Origin: Zingiber officinale
Lineage: Eukaryota; Streptophyta; Magnoliopsida; Zingiberales; Zingiberaceae
Length of the DNA stretch: 64,000 nucleotides
Reading direction: 5' to 3'
NCBI RefSeq assembly: GCF_018446385.1
Contig: NC_056000.1
Coordinates: 48,764,722-48,828,721, forward strand
Made by a program: the position numbers and the translations under genes. The notes under the pieces were generated by a model. That model was not told the DNA's origin. It saw nothing but the letters and a program-made list of their open reading frames with translations, and did not search any database. The number at the start of each line of letters is the position of its first letter. Position 1 is the first letter of the stretch. Below, piece by piece: positions 36,988 through 47,987 of this stretch.

Positions 36988-37580
36988 CACATACACAAAA
37001 ACTATCTCAATATCCAACACCCGACATTTGAATCAAACACAAACAAGATGAACTAAAAAAAAAACAAAATTCCTCCACAACTAACAACCAAAAAAAAGTC
37101 GCTGAGTTCACAAAATAGGAAACAAAATCTCACAACGAATCCTCTACATCCAGTTGCAAAATCACAAGCATAAACCACCGGGTCCCTCAAAAAAGCCCCA
37201 ATAATCCCCCTTGTTCCGCACTACCTAACCCGAAATCCACCTCCCAAAAGCAGCACGAGGAGAGAAAACCCTACCGACCGCCACCAGAAAGACGAAAGCT
37301 ATCGCGTCAGCGACTCCGTCCGACCCTGACCGCGAAGAAGCTACCGCAGCCACTCGATCCGCCGACCGATCCTGGGCAGAAACCAACGCGTTCGAAATTT
37401 ACCGGAAGCGCAGCAGATTCGAGCCCAGGAGATCCACGCGTCCCCTGAAATTTCTAGGGTTCCAGCGGCGCTCGTGCGCCTCCCCCCTCTCTCGTTTTGG
37501 TTCCTTCTCCACCACTCTAGCCGCCGAGTTCTACTTCTCTTTCTTACCCGTTCCCTTTCTGCCTTTTTAACATCCGCGAC
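36863..37580 (-). other. 5'UTR of TPR with one intron
   Basis: An acceptor (GTGATTTAG) leaves an 18-nt leader (36863-36880) before the ATG. The donor CTTCCG|GTAAATTTC at 37402/37403 ends a GC-rich first exon. The intron (36881-37402) holds a CA microsatellite at 36936-36982. Leader introns are usual in this gene family. Confidence 0.6.
36936..36982. repeat. (CA)n microsatellite
   Basis: Interrupted CA/CAGA dinucleotide run of about 47 bp in the TPR leader intron. Confidence 0.9.
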
Positions 37581-37611
37581 TGACTCCGACTCCTCTCCCT
37601 CTCCTTCCTCC

Positions 37612-37619
37612 CTTTTATA
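37612..37619 (-). promoter_or_regulatory. Probable TATA box of TPR
   Basis: The minus strand reads TATAAAAG, about 210 bp upstream of the leader-intron donor, followed by a CT/GA-rich initiator region. Confidence 0.5.
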
Positions 37620-37620
37620 C

Positions 37621-38892
37621 CTGCAAAACCCTGGAAGTAAAGTGCCCCACGCTTTCCCAAATTAGCCCTCCCCTGCCCGTAACGACCACTCCTCGATCGG
37701 GCTCGAGGGGCATTTTTCGGGAAAAAAAGGGAACCGCTCGTCACGTTGGCAGGGGGCTTTCTGGGAAAGCGGATTGGCGTCGGTTTTGAGGCGCGAGAAA
37801 AGGATGAAATCGTCATTCGACACGAGGGCAGCGGTACCTCCAGATCTCTCCATTCCAGGTCGACTTCCGGGCCTAAATTCGTCATTTCGCACACACGCTT
37901 CCAGATCCCGCCACGTCTTCCATCCTGGTACTCCGTTTATTCAAAAAACCTGCTCTCAATTTGCGGAAGCTGATAAACCACGCTCGCTCATCTGCAACAC
38001 GCACGCCTCGTCAGCCGGACAAAGGCCGTCAGTGTCGGAAAAAAGAGTGAGAATATCATAATAAGTAGAGTTACTTATTTCCATAAGAACAACTACTTAT
38101 CATCCGCACTATAATTACTCACCTTATCTTATCTTTCATATTTAATAAGTCATCGATGTCAGTGGGGAATGGTGAGGCCCACCACCAACTATCACGTGTC
38201 TGCGTGCCCGACCTTTATGATGTTATTACATGAATTAAGCGCCAATGTCTTCGAACCGCTCACCCAACTCGTGATTGGCCGCAAGATGGAACAAATAGAG
38301 GGCCCACACTGGTGCACGTTAATAGAGCTAAAATTAATTATGAAGGCAACTGTTAAATTATGTATATACATATACTTTACCCTCAAGTTCCGTACACCCG
38401 GATGCTAATTCAGATACCATAATTCACTCTTGAAAGTCTGGATATCCGGACCTATAAGGATCATCTAGAAAAATATAAAATAAAAAAACTTTATATATGA
38501 TTTACATCGAGATATTTAAGATTGACTCATTGGTGTATTAACAAGAAAACTCATCTCCATCAGAGAATAGTCGTGAATTTGAGATGCCCTTATTTTTTTC
38601 CCTTCACAAGCCTTTTATATCTGGTGGATCTTTCCCTTACTTTTCTTTAATAACATTAATGAGTGTTTCATTTTGTCTTCCACTTGATGAGGCTATAATA
38701 ATAGCATAATCAATCAAACAACATTAAATAGGAAGAATAACCCTTTATTTCCTCTAATGATTCCTCTTTCCCATACAATCATAGACCAATTATGGACATT
38801 AATGTAGACGATGTCAGATTATCAAGACATAAATTAATAATATCAGAAAGTACTATTCTCTCGAGTCAAAAAAAAAAAAAACATAAGCTCAC
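37621..38892. other. Upstream flank of TPR and intergenic sequence
   Basis: A GC-rich proximal 400 bp is followed by ordinary AT-rich DNA. A CACGTG G-box occurs near 38194. The sequence ends in a poly-A run (38866-38880) next to the LTR at 38893. No coding region is apparent. Confidence 0.45.
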
Positions 38893-39420
38893 TGATCCTG
38901 TCTGAGATCTACGGATATGAGCGTTGGTTCTAATGGGTGACGATGACTTCTGATGAAGATAAACTCCGATGATCCGAAGAAACTTCTCCCCACTCCCACG
39001 CACAGTGAGACGAGCCAACAAAGCGTTAGCGACCTAAGATCGGGGTGGGGATCCTTGGCTAGACCCTCCGACGTTCAAGTCAGTCCCTCTCACAGATGGA
39101 AGAAGAAGAAGAAGCACAATAACTAAAGTGAAAACAGAGTTTTGATACTAGAACTTGCGTACCTCACGGAGAAGATCCCTCTTTCTATACCACCCCACGT
39201 GACCTCCGTAGTCGTGAGGTGATCCCTGGTTCATTAGAGTTTGTTAGGAGATGACATCATGTTCGATGCTTCGTGCAATAATCCTTTAAGGAATCTTTTC
39301 TATACCCCAGATGTACTCATTTTGTCGTTTATGACTTGTATTAATAATGGAGACACGTCATCATATTTGAAGAAGCTTCTAGAAGATATTTTTCGCCAAA
39401 TATTCTACCGAGTATGTCTA

Positions 39421-39715
39421 GACCGGCTGTTTAAATTGGTCATATGTACTGCTAAGATTACTTCCTGCTGAATATATCTCGGCTGGTCGTTCAAGGTGGT
39501 CATATATGTTGTTAAGAATGCTTCCTGTTAAGTAGATCTCGGCTGTTTGTTCAAGCTGACCGTATATGCTACTAAGAATACTTCCTATTGAATATATCTC
39601 AGTTGGTCGTTTAAGCCGGTTGTATATGTTGTTAAGAATACTTCCTGCTGAATATATCTCGATTGATCGTTTAAGCCGGTTGTACATGCTGTTAAAAATA
39701 TCTTTTGTAGATCCT
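39421..39715. repeat. 60-bp tandem array, about five copies
   Basis: CTTCCTGCTGAATATATCTC and its variants start at 39461, 39521, 39581 and 39641, exactly 60 bp apart. Each is preceded by GTTTAAGCCGGTTGTATATG-like sequence. Confidence 0.9.
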
Positions 39716-41010
39716 TTTCTTTATGCTCAGGCAGACTTTACCCGGTCGAGCCTATATGAGCGCAGGAGCATTCACTCAACCTGCCATTGGCCGGTAAGGT
39801 GATGGGAATATTATATAAGGCTAAATACCTTTATGCTCAGACGGGTTCTATCCGGACGAGCATATAGGAGCGCGAGGGTGTTTGCTCGGCCTGCGGTCGG
39901 CCGGTAAGACGATGGGAAAATTATGTAAGGCTAAATGCTTTTATGCACGGGCGAGCTTTGTCCGACCGAGCATACATGAGCGCGAGGGCGCTCGCTAGGT
40001 CTGTAGTCGGTCGGTAAGATAATGAGAATATTATATAAGGCTAAATGTCTTTAAGCTCGAGCGAGTTTTGTCCGGTTGAGCATATACGAGCGCGAGGGCA
40101 TTCGCTCAGCCTGCGGTCGGTAGGTAAGATAATGGGAATATTATGTAAGGCTAAATGTCTTTATACTCAGGCGGGCTTTACCCGGCTGAGCGTACACAAG
40201 CGCGAGAGCGCTCGCTCGGTCTACAGTCAGTCAATAAGATGATTAGAATATTATATAAGGCTAAATGCTTTTATGCTCGGGCGGGCTTTATCTGATCGAC
40301 CATATACGCGCGCGAGGGTGTTCGCTCGACCTGCGATCGACCGGTAAGACGATGGGAATATTATGTAAGGCTAAATGCCTTTATGCCCGGGCGGGCTTTG
40401 CCCGACCGAGCGTACACGAGCGCAAGGGTGCTCGCTCGGCCTACAGTTGATCGATAAAATGATGAGAATATTATATAAGGCAAAATGTCTTTATGCTCGG
40501 GTGGACTTTGCCCGGTCGAGCCTATATGAGAGTGAGGGCGTTCACTCAGCTTGCGATCGGCCGATAATATGATGGGAGTATTATATAAGGCTAAATGTCT
40601 TTATGCTCGATCGGGCTTTACCCTACCGAGCGTACACAAGCGCGAGGGCGCTCGCTCGGCCTGCAGTCGGTCGATAAGATGATGAGAATATTATATAAGG
40701 CTAAATGTCTTTATACTCAGGCGGGCTTTATCCAGTCGAGTATATACGAGCGCGAGGATGTTCACTCGGCCTGTGGTCGGTCGGTAAGACGATGAAAATA
40801 TTATGTAAGGCGAAATGTCTTTATGCCGGGGCGGGCTTTATCTGGTCGAACGTACACAAGTGTAAGGGCACTCGCTCGGCCTGCAGTCAGTCGATAAGAT
40901 GGTGGGGATATTATATAAGGCTAAATGTCTTTATGCTCGGGTAGACTTTGTCCGCCCGAACATACACGAGTGTGAGGGCGCTCGCTCGGCTTTTGCTCGA
41001 CCGATGATTA
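39716..41010. repeat. 110-bp tandem array, about twelve copies
   Basis: TTAT(A/G)TAAGG starts at 39811, 39921, 40031, 40141, 40251, 40361, 40471, 40581, 40691, 40801 and 40911, exactly 110 bp apart with no indels. TATA and TGTA variants tend to alternate, hinting at a 220-bp higher-order unit. Each unit also carries CTTTATGCTCGGGCGGGCTT and a GAGCG...CGCTCGGCC inverted module. Confidence 0.95.
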
Positions 41011-41080
41011 TATCCCTCCTATCTTTCTAGACTTATATTCTTCCTTTACTTGCTTGGTCCATCTAACATAACCCGTATCA

Positions 41081-41396
41081 CTAGCCTCCCATTCAAGTCT
41101 AGTCGAAGAAGGTATAACCGACTAACTAGATCTAAGCCTATTTTTGTCCTTCTGTGATTCTCTACAGTGATCTCGTGACACTCTTTACGGTGATCTCGTG
41201 ACTCCTACTACCATGATCCTGCGACACCCCTAGCAAGTTAAATAGGGGTGTGATCCTATCTTCTACAACATCATGTTATGCTTTTTCTTGTTCCACTTCC
41301 TCTCTACAGATTTTACTGGAAGTTATGGCTTCAGATCTTCCCCCTGAGATCAATTGCTTCACGAGAAGGAAAACCCCTTAGCTGAGGCCATGAGAG
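41081..41396 (+). pseudogene. Start of an accessory-gene fragment interrupted by the copia insertion
   Basis: After the LTR junction comes noncoding sequence, an acceptor-like CTCTCTACAG (about 41314), then a plus-strand coding stretch. That stretch stays open across 41401 into 50527 once the copia element and one CTCTG copy are removed. It has an in-frame TAG just upstream, so it was already damaged. The N-terminal gypsy-transposon domain is missing. Confidence 0.5.
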
Positions 41397-41401
41397 CTCT
41401 G

Positions 41402-43517
41402 TGTTGGTTGCTACTCGGAAAACCTAGAGGTTCCACTGTACAAAAATTTTGTACAAAGGTCTGAACCTTTTCCTAGCTATCATGTGTTCTTTTAAATTAA
41501 ATTTTGGATCGCCTGCGGAACTTAACACGTTTGATCCAAAACTTAATCTATTTGTTCTTTTAGGTTTTGACTTGGATCTCCTGCGGAACTTAACACGTTC
41601 GACCCAAATCACCTTAAGTTATTAATTCCATTAAATATTAATTTCCATAATTGGTTCCCAGTACTGACGTGGCGAGGCACACGGCCTTCTTGGATATGGG
41701 AGCAACCACCACCGATTAGACAAAACCTTTTATAGAAAGCTAATATTTAATTTCCTAAAATAACTTTAGGTTAACCGAAAAGAACAATCAAATCACAAAG
41801 AAAAGAAAAAATAAAAGAACACAACATCGAAAAACATATTCGAAATTCTAGAATCGTAAGCCTCTTGTATTTGGTATTATTTCCATAAATAACTAGTATG
41901 ATGCGGAAAGAAAAAATTACTAGTATTTAATTTATTTAATTAAAATAATTTTCTCTTTTCAAATTATAATGGCCGGCCACTCTTCTCCCCAAAACAAGGA
42001 GAGTTTTAATTAAAACAAAAATTAAAACTTCCTAATTTGTTTCTAGAAATTTATAAAAATTTCTCTAATAATTTTAATCCCTTTATGATTGGTTAATAAA
42101 AAGAAATTTTATAAATTAAAATCTTTCTTTTAAACATGTGGATAATTTCCAAAAAGGAAAGTTATCTCTAAAAATTAAAATCTCCTTTCAATCTACAAAT
42201 AAGGAAAGATATTAAATCTTTTCTTAATCTTTTGTAGAAACTAATAAAAGAGAATTTTTTATTTTTAAACTTTCTTTTAAATCATGAATATAATTAAAAG
42301 GAAAGTTTTTACCAAAATTAAAATCAACCTTTTAATCTACAAATAAGGAAAGAGATTTTAACTCTTCTCTTAATCTTTTGTAGAATCTTATAAAAGGAAG
42401 GATTTAAATTTTTAAACTCTCTTTTAAATTATATTATCCACATAAGAAAAATTTTAAAATTAAAATTCCTTTTTATTTTAATAGGGCCGGCCACATGAAT
42501 TCACCCATGAACATACTCATGGCCGGCCCTAGCTTGGTCTCCAAGCTACCTTGGCCGGCCCCTATAGGATGGGTAAGAAGGTGGGTATAGGTGGGTATAG
42601 TACTCTATAATTAAGAGGCTACGATAGGGACCGAGAGGAGGAATTGGTTTTGGTCTCCCGATAAAATTAAGCATCCCGTGCTCGCCCCGAACACACAACT
42701 TAATTTTATCAATAATAATTCATTCCACTAGAGAACTATTATTGAACTACCGCACCAATCCCAAATTACATTTTGGGCTCCTTCTTATCATGAGTGTGTT
42801 AGTCTCCCTGTGTTTAAGATAACAAATGTCCACTAATTAAGTAAGTTACTGACAACTCGCTTAATTAATATCTAGCTCCAAGAGTAGTACCACTCAACTT
42901 CATAGTCATGTCGGACTAAGTCCACCTGCAGGGTTTAACATGACAATCCTTATGAGCTCCTCTTGGGGACATTCTCAACCTAGATCACTAGGACACGGTT
43001 CCTTCTATAATCAACAACACACTATAAGTGATATCATTTCCCAACTTATCGGGCTTATTGATTTATCGAACTAAATCTCACCCATTGATAAATTAAAGAA
43101 ATAAATATCAAATATATGTGCTTGTTATTATATTAGGATTAAGAGCACACACTTCCATAATAACTGAGGTCTTTGTTCCTTTATTAAGTCAGTATAAAAG
43201 GAACAACCTCAAATGGTCCTACTCAATACACTTTAAGTGTACTAGTGTAATTATATAGTTAAGATAAACTAATACCTAATTACACTACGACCTTCCAATG
43301 GTTTGTTCCTTTCCATCTTGGTCGTGAGCTACTGTTTATAATTTATAAGGTACTGATAACATGATCTTTTGTGTGTGACACCACACACCATGTTATCTAC
43401 AATATAAATTAATTGAACAACTACATTTATCATAAATATAGTCATTTGACCAATGTGATTCTTATTTCTAGATAAATGTTTATACCAAAAGCTAGGCTTT
43501 TAGTATACACTCTAACA
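41402..43517 (-). repeat. 3' LTR of copia element 1 (2116 bp)
   Basis: Nearly identical to the right LTR, but it lacks about 445 bp corresponding to 48511-48955, the part with the TATA box and transcript leader. It carries about 25 bp absent from the other copy, containing GGCCGGCC (about 41971). Confidence 0.9.
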
Positions 43518-46500
43518 ATCTCCCACTTATACTAAAAGACTAAGCTGCCATATCTATTGCCATACATCTGATTCTCATCCCTTCAACATGCCCATCAAAA
43601 GCTCTTGCCTTAAGGACCTTAGTGAAAGGATCTATAGGTCATCACCTGATGCAATCTAGGCGGCAACAACTTCTCCTCGTTTATACGATTCCTCGTATTG
43701 GATGGTACTTGCGCTCTATTGTGTTTACTTGCCTTATAGACTTATGGTTTCTTCGAGTTTGCTACTGCACCAACATTATTACAATAAATTGTAATAATTT
43801 TTGGACAAACCAGAAATCATATCTAAGTCTATCTTGAGGTTATTGAGTCATTCAGCTTTTATGGCTACCTCAGAGGCTTGCCATATAATAAGCTTCTATG
43901 GTGGAGTCCAGAAAAACACCTATGCTTATCACTCTTCTATAGTTATGACTTTACCTCTCTAAAGTAAACACAAAACCCCGAGGTTGACTTATTATTGTCC
44001 CTATCTGATTGGAAGTCAAAATCCATGCAACCCACAAGGACTAAATTAACTGTCTTGTAAACTAGCATATAATCTCTAGTGCCTCTAAGGTACTACAATA
44101 TATGCTTTACTGCAGTCCACTGTCCTTGTCCAGGGTTATCTGCTAACTATGCCCTTGGCAAATTTCTGATCTCGTGCATAGCATACATTAGGCTTCCAAC
44201 AGCCGTAGCATAAAGAACTGCCTTTATTTCCTTTATCTCCTTTGATGTCTACAGAGACATATCTTTAGATAAAGTTACTCCATCCTGAAAAGGTAAGAAA
44301 CCTTTCTTGGAGTTTTGTATGCTTAAAACGAGCAAGGATTTTTCCGATGTATGAAGCTTGGGATAAGTAAAATATTCTTTTCTTGCGATCCCTTATTACT
44401 TTGATCTCAAGAATATATACATTCTCCCAAGTCCTTTATATCGAATTGTTTGGACAACCATACCCTTACTTCTGACAACATTTTGATATTGTTTCCAACT
44501 ACCAAAAATGTTATCTAAGTATAGTACAAGAAATACCACCACGTTTCCATCACATCTTTTGTATACACAAGACTTATCCGGTTACTAAATCTATAGATCT
44601 GGATTATTTTGATAAACCGGATGTTCCAAGACCTTGAAGCTTTGCCTCAGTCCATAGACTGATTGAGCTTGCACACAAGATGCTCTTAGCCCTTTACAAT
44701 AAACCCTTCTGGTTGCTTTATATGGATGTTTTCTTCAAGACTTCCATTAAGGAATGCTGTCTTGACATCCACTTGCCAAATAGATAAAAGAATCCGGATA
44801 GACTTAAGCATGGCTACCAGTGAAAAAGTTTCCTTTTTCATCTAGCCTTGCTTTGAAAGTTTCTACCTTCCTGTCTATCCCTCTTTTCCTAATATAGATC
44901 TTTTTACACCCAAAGGCTTTTATACCATTTTGTGGTTCTATAAGCTTCCAGATTTTATTAGAATACATATATTCTAATTCTGTTATTCATTACTCTTTGC
45001 CAAGATATTGTATCTTTATCTTGGAGTGTTTCGTCATATGTCCGGAGATCAGGTTCATGTCCTCCAGGGATCGAGTCCAAAAACTCTCCCAAAACATGAA
45101 TCTTTTTAGGTTGCCTAACAACCCTCCCACTACGACAAGACACTTTCTGCAATTGTGTATCATTTGTGATACGTGTTGCAGTTTCCTTGTGGTATCTCAT
45201 CTTGTACAGTTGGTACTAGATTAGACATGCCTTTTATTATTTCCTTAAGAACAAATTTTCTTATGGGCACATGGTTTATTACATAGTCCTTTTCTAAAAA
45301 TCGGTCATTGATGCTAACAATGACCTTCTGATTTTTAAGACTATAAACCTACTTTCATTTCACTAGGATAACCCACAAACAAGTGAATTCCTGTCCAACT
45401 TATCATTGTCTCTCTTCTGCATATGTGTTGAACTACCCGAATCCGAATATGCTTCGAAATAGGCTTACGCCTATTCAGCAATTCTATATGAGTAAAGAGT
45501 TCTGACTTTAGAAGGTACTATATCCACTCCCGTTCCTAGAGTATATCCTTAAAATGATTTTGATAATATTCTTAATAACTCATCAATCTACTTATTTCCA
45601 TAAGAGTCCTATACCTTCCTTTTCCTACACTATTCTGTTGGGGTGTACCAAGGTGCAGTTAGTTGGGATTGAATCCCTACTTCTGATAAATGACTCCTAA
45701 ATTCTCCCAAGAGGTACTTGCCACTACGATCTTACCGTAGTGTCTTGATATTTTTTACTTTGTCGTTTCTCCACATCAGCCTCGTACTCTTTGAACTAAT
45801 CAAAGCACTTAGACTTGCGGCACATCAAGTAAATATATCCGTATCTCAAATAGTTGTCTATAAAATAGATAAAAATATTTGAAACAACCTCTTGCCTGGA
45901 TGCTCATAGGATCACACAAATCAGAATGAACCAATTCCAATATATCTTTGACTCCATACCCCTTAGACTTAAAAGCTTCTTGGTTATTTTTCCTTCCAAG
46001 TAAGACTCGTAGGTTGGAAAGATTTCCACTACTAATGAACCCAAAAGTTCATCAGCTACCAATGAATCCTACTCAAGTTAATATAACCTAGCCTTAGAAG
46101 CCAAAAATATAATTGGTTCATTTTCGAAGGTTACTTTATCTTAAAGTTAGAAGATGTGTTACTAATTTCCATTTGTTGCATCGTGAGAGTTATTGGATTT
46201 ATAAATTGCCAACCAACGTACCAGAACAGATAACTTCCCTCTTTTTCATAATAACAACTTTATTATTAAAAAAGAGGCAGAATATCAAGTTCTTTGAATA
46301 GTTTAGAAACTGAAAACTAGTTCTTTCTAAACTTGGTGCGTAAAGACAATTACTCAAAAATCCATGTTTTATTCTTATCAAAAGATAAACATCTCCCACT
46401 GCCACAGCTACCATTTTTACAGTAGTGCCCATGTAGACGGTGTTTTAATTTTCATTTAGTTGCCGGGTTTCCTGGAACCCTGCAATGAATTGCGGACATG

Positions 46501-47987
46501 ATTAATGGCATCTGTATCTACACTCCAGGTTCTGGTAGATAACACCACTAAACATGTTTCAACTAATAAATTAAATACACCTATATTGTTCTTAGTTCTA
46601 AGAAGACAGTCTACCTTAATGTCCAAGTCCTATTTCCAATCATTACAATTGGGATTACTAAGTCTTTTCTATAGTATGACTACTAGGGAATTGACAAACA
46701 TTTTAAATCCTAAGAATCACAACAATATTTGGTCAAGATCAACTCCTTAAAAATCCCCATGAATTTTATATGCCACGATAGTGTGAACGTATACAAAATC
46801 GAAGAGGAGATTTTATTCATTAATTATCTCGTCAACTTTACTTTATGACGAATAAAATTAATAGTTGATCTGTCTTTGATCAAATATTTGGTCAAAACTT
46901 TTTGAATTTAAAATAACATTGATTCCTCAAACAATATTATTTAAATTCACCAACACCTCAAACACCGTGAATTTTGCATGCCACGTTAGTGTGGACGTAT
47001 AAAAATTCAACCTTTGTAAAAGGAGGATTTTAACCCATTAATTTTATTATCTTGTCAACCTAACTTTTTGACAAATAAAATTAATAGTTGGTGTCTTTTG
47101 GTCACATAAATAATAGCAGTGACTCCGATGGGGAGGATACTATTAGATGTGTCTAAGTGTATACCATTACTTGACACTAAGTCCATTAATAAGATTATGC
47201 CCCTTCCGTTGGGGAAGATCACACGCTCTTAATTAACTTCCTATAGTCATCCAAAAATGGAAGTCTGTTCTAGTGATCCACAAACAAGCTCATCCGTTAT
47301 GGAGGAAGGCACTCAGAGCCAACGCGCAAGCTTGTTTGCATCACTTACAAACCAGTAATGGAGACCATGGGATTTATTTAAAAATCTCTCTCCCACTTAG
47401 TTATTTATAAACGAGGAATTTTAACTATGCTAGCCTACTAGTCATGTATACTAACATGCACACACAGCACAATATAAAAGTAATAAATAGAAAATCTAAT
47501 TTTCAACTATTATGGCTTTTATCTATGGTTGTCCTCCGTGTGTTGTCATCCCAAGCTGCTGCCATATTTGGCCACCGCCACCGGGTCTAGCTGTCGCATC
47601 CATCTTGCTCCTTGTTCCGCTGCGCCTCTGGTCCTCAGAAGGTTCTACGCTTTGCAAGATTCGATCCGCGACATAAATAGAATTTTACAATTTTGATCCT
47701 ATATTCCATAAAAGGAATGTACATGTATCTAGATCAAAAATAAAATCCTAATAAAACTAAATACAGCTCCTGCTGTATTTTATAATACAATCATGCACAC
47801 ACATATAAATGTCCTTGACATGTCCAAGGGTCCAATCACACACATAAAACTATAAGCCATAATAGTTGGATCCTACATCCACAAAGTTAGCACATCCTAC
47901 TATTATCCTGCCTAAATTATGTATGACATGTGCATAATTAAACTAATACCAAATACACAGAGGCAAAACCCTAGCTCTGATACCAAT
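43518..47987 (-). pseudogene. Decayed copia gag-pol of element 1
   Basis: Read on the minus strand, in order: a gag start with NDWK near 46640, then a protease motif VDTDA near 46530 only about 130 bp later. Gag-pre-integrase lies at 46432-46199 (NCLYAPS and SGTLVGNL) and integrase at about 46080-45600 (the LELVHSDLC region). RT begins with HEPDLRTYDETLQDKD at about 45080, and a YLDN sequence occupies the catalytic YVDD position near 44530. DIKDLGE and LSQASYIGKIL follow at 44440-44350, then an RNase H remnant. Many stops and frameshifts make it nonfunctional. Between 46740 and 47960 there is no coding, only repeated leader sequence. Confidence 0.8.
47974..47986 (-). promoter_or_regulatory. 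Primer-binding site of copia element 1
   Basis: TTGGTATCAGAGC on the minus strand is complementary to the 3' end of initiator methionine tRNA, as in most plant copia elements. Confidence 0.9.

Larger units (their letters stand above)
38893..41080 (-). mobile_element. 2.2-kb LTR of gypsy element C containing two satellite-like arrays
   Basis: The left end TGATCCTGTCTGAGATC matches the LTR ends of the 11.6-kb element (TGATCCTGTCCGAAC). About 170 bp inside, CCCTCCGACGTTCAAGTCAG matches CCCTCCGACGCTCAAGTCAG of that LTR. The right end ACCCGTATCA is followed by a sequence whose minus strand (GAATGGGAGGCTAG) matches the polypurine tract and its neighbouring GACTTGA. This supports an LTR in minus orientation, expanded to about 2188 bp by internal arrays. 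The partner LTR and target duplication were not found. Confidence 0.65.

Noticed and set aside
36783-36998. Minus-strand 71-codon frame rich in Cys and Val over the CA repeat
   Set aside because: It is a translation of the dinucleotide microsatellite in the TOPLESS leader intron.
39738-40944. Several 60-79 codon frames along the 110-bp array
   Set aside because: They are the same repeat unit seen in shifting frames; 110 is not a multiple of three, so each frame ends after about one and a half units.
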